A stretch of 64,000 nt of DNA from the NCBI GenBank assembly GCA_001606155.1, contig LODT01000004.1, positions 310,001-374,000 on the forward strand, in the 5' to 3' direction. Source of the DNA: Tieghemostelium lacteum (Eukaryota; Evosea; Eumycetozoa; Dictyosteliales; Raperosteliaceae). Shown piece by piece: positions 62,454 through 64,000 of the stretch (its first letter is position 1; each line of letters begins with the position of its first letter). The position numbers were made by a program, and so were the translations under genes. Under the pieces are notes generated by a model. The model searched no databases, was not told the origin of the DNA, and saw only the letters and a list, made by a program, of their open reading frames with translations.

Positions 62454-64000
62454 ATGGGTAATATAATGGACAAGAGTAAAGGTGCAGGTGAACCTGTAAA
62501 CCAAGATGCATTTATATTTTGGAAAATGCTAAAGAAGACTTATGATGACCCTGAAAAACTATTAGACCATTTTAATAGCTTTATGGTCGATCAACAAAAG
62601 AATTTGCAAAAGATGGACGACGATGAGGATAATGTTGATAGTAGGAGTGGAGGTAGTGTGACTGAGTCACCTAATTTACATATACCTACTAATCCACAGA
62701 ATTCAAGTAACGGTAAGAATAGTAATGGTACAAGTGGAGGAGAGAACAGTGATAGTAACTATGTTGTAATAGGTCAAATTGCATCTAAAGGTGATAATAA
62801 ACTAATAGCATCACCAACACATAGCAGTAAGATTAGTTTTGCATACACAGAAAACCCACAAACGGAGCAACTCAACCAAACCATGCTTCAAACGATAAAT
62901 TGTAAACTTCAGTTAATTCCACCTGAACTCAACCATTTCACATTGAACTTGGATAACCATGTATTCTCTGAACGTCTCTTTCTATCCATATGCGCAACGA
63001 TTATAAACAATAACAAAAACTACCAGAATCGACATTTGGCAACCACTCTAAAAGAGTCCCCGATAACCACGGTCAAAAAGAAGAAGATTCAGCAGGAGAT
63101 TGACCAGTTTATACAACAGTACTATTTCACACTGACAAAGTTGTCGTTGAAGAAGACCATGTTGTCTCATCGATCTGTTGAGGCTTTGAGTCAGGCACTG
63201 GCAATGAACAGATCAATAGTAGAGCTAGACTTAGGTGGTAATGAACTTGAGTGTAGAGGTGTGGCATTACTACTAAGTGGAATCAGAGAGAATAAGACTA
63301 TAACACGTCTGAATCTCTCTGATGTCAGGGCATATGATGAAGGTGCATTCATGATTTCTGCCTATCTCATGGCTACCAAGTCCATTAGAATTATCGATTT
63401 GTCCAGTAACCACATTTCAGAAAAGGGTTTTGAGGCACTGAAACAAGCTGCCTCTAGAAATATCCATATACAGTCTATATACCTGTACGAAAACAATATT
63501 GATCAACCTAAATTACACTCTCTACAGAGTATCCTCACAAGGAATACTTGTGTGCAAGGTGTGATTGACCATCTTTTAGATCAAATACCTTGGAATAGAA
63601 AAATCAAAAATCGTTTGCAGTCATTTAAGAAATCAGTGATGCAAACACGTACAAACAGCACGCTGAACATCAGTCAAGAAGACGAAAGAACTCCACTGTT
63701 TCGTTTGTTATCGAAACAGTCTCAGTTACAGTTGAATGCAGGTGCTAACGGCACACCATCACATACCATTCCGGAATCGGAATCTACTAGATTCAAAGTA
63801 GGCAAATCCGAGACTATAGGTAAACGTCCTACCATGGAAGACCGTATGGTTACTTATGGTAGTTACCGTGGTGATACTGAATCTGAACTCTTTGCAATCT
63901 TTGATGGACATGGTGGTCGTGCTGCTTCAGATTATGCAGCTGATAACATTAATCGAATTCTCTCTGAACATTTACAACAACAAAAGACACCCGAAGAGGC
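62454..64000 (+). CDS. LRR-PP2C protein phosphatase, N-terminal 515 residues, cut by window edge
   Basis: The frame is open from the ATG at 62454 to the window end. MGNIMDKSK is a plausible N-myristoylation start. Residues about 60-100 are a Ser/Asn/Gly linker. A ribonuclease-inhibitor-like leucine-rich array follows at about 225-385 (LDLGGNELECRGVALLLSGI, ITRLNLSDVRAYDEG, IRIIDLSSNHISEKGFEALK, IQSIYLYENNI). The PP2C domain begins at about 450 (VGKSETIGKRPTMEDRMVTY, LFAIFDGHGGRAASDYAADN), with the metal-binding ED of TMEDR and DGHGG present. The pairing of LRR with PP2C is shared with PHLPP and fungal adenylyl cyclase. Likely a membrane-associated Ser/Thr phosphatase. The rest of the catalytic domain is outside the window. 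Confidence 0.9.
   Translation, partial: MGNIMDKSKGAGEPVNQDAFIFWKMLKKTYDDPEKLLDHFNSFMVDQQKNLQKMDDDEDNVDSRSGGSVTESPNLHIPTNPQNSSNGKNSNGTSGGENSDSNYVVIGQIASKGDNKLIASPTHSSKISFAYTENPQTEQLNQTMLQTINCKLQLIPPELNHFTLNLDNHVFSERLFLSICATIINNNKNYQNRHLATTLKESPITTVKKKKIQQEIDQFIQQYYFTLTKLSLKKTMLSHRSVEALSQALAMNRSIVELDLGGNELECRGVALLLSGIRENKTITRLNLSDVRAYDEGAFMISAYLMATKSIRIIDLSSNHISEKGFEALKQAASRNIHIQSIYLYENNIDQPKLHSLQSILTRNTCVQGVIDHLLDQIPWNRKIKNRLQSFKKSVMQTRTNSTLNISQEDERTPLFRLLSKQSQLQLNAGANGTPSHTIPESESTRFKVGKSETIGKRPTMEDRMVTYGSYRGDTESELFAIFDGHGGRAASDYAADNINRILSEHLQQQKTPEE

Overview
The window looks like nuclear DNA from a dictyostelid social amoeba. The sequence is very AT-rich, with long A and T runs between genes. 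Introns are few and short (mostly 57-135 nt) with GTATGT/GTAAGT donors, and several proteins carry Asn, Gln or Ser runs. The gene set includes a myosin-I heavy chain, a coronin-like WD40 protein, a Gln/Asn-rich bZIP factor, CLN5-like and alpha-mannosidase lysosomal proteins and small secreted proteins. The species cannot be fixed from sequence alone. I saw no tRNA or rRNA gene, no CRISPR array and no retroelement.

Layout. 1-12 kb: an accessory cluster of one expanded paralog family (an F-box-like N-terminus with a P-[FL]-K-Y-K-L motif, then leucine-rich sequence, then an IRNGIHY-type end). It holds intact copies, a decaying copy, an inverted fragment of its neighbour and a 1211-residue helical-repeat protein with an F-box-like C-terminus. 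A further copy lies at 35.8-37.3 kb. 12-30 kb: conserved housekeeping genes, namely short-tail myosin I, BUD13 (splicing RES complex), a bZIP factor, an RS-domain/FCP1-phosphatase/BRCT fusion, a choline-transporter-like membrane protein and CWC22 (spliceosome/exon junction). 30-34 kb: a second accessory island with a four-exon Crinkler/RHS-type NTPase-nuclease gene, a DNA-transposase fragment and a SAM-domain gene fragment. 34-37 kb: PUS10 and another family member, tail to tail.

37.7-49.3 kb: secreted, membrane and lysosomal genes: a Cys-containing secreted protein, a small Cys-rich secreted protein, an IPT/EGF surface protein, a WDSS-repeat secreted protein, a CLN5-like protein with an added membrane anchor, and a GH38 alpha-mannosidase. 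Between them is a peptidyl-tRNA-hydrolase-like protein that lacks the usual catalytic His and Asp. 49-64 kb: a mitochondrial-type carrier, an NXF1/TAP mRNA-export receptor rebuilt from six exons, a short coronin, a low-complexity protein, arginyl-tRNA synthetase, NIT1 amidase, an ARM/BAF250-like protein and an LRR-PP2C phosphatase cut by the window edge.

Functional themes are pre-mRNA and mRNA handling (BUD13, CWC22, FCP1-like, NXF1), actin motility (myosin I, coronin-like), translation (ArgRS, PUS10, Pth-like) and the endolysosomal or secreted set. Exon joins were inferred by eye from splice motifs and reading-frame closure. In every joined gene reported as complete the exon lengths sum to a multiple of three.
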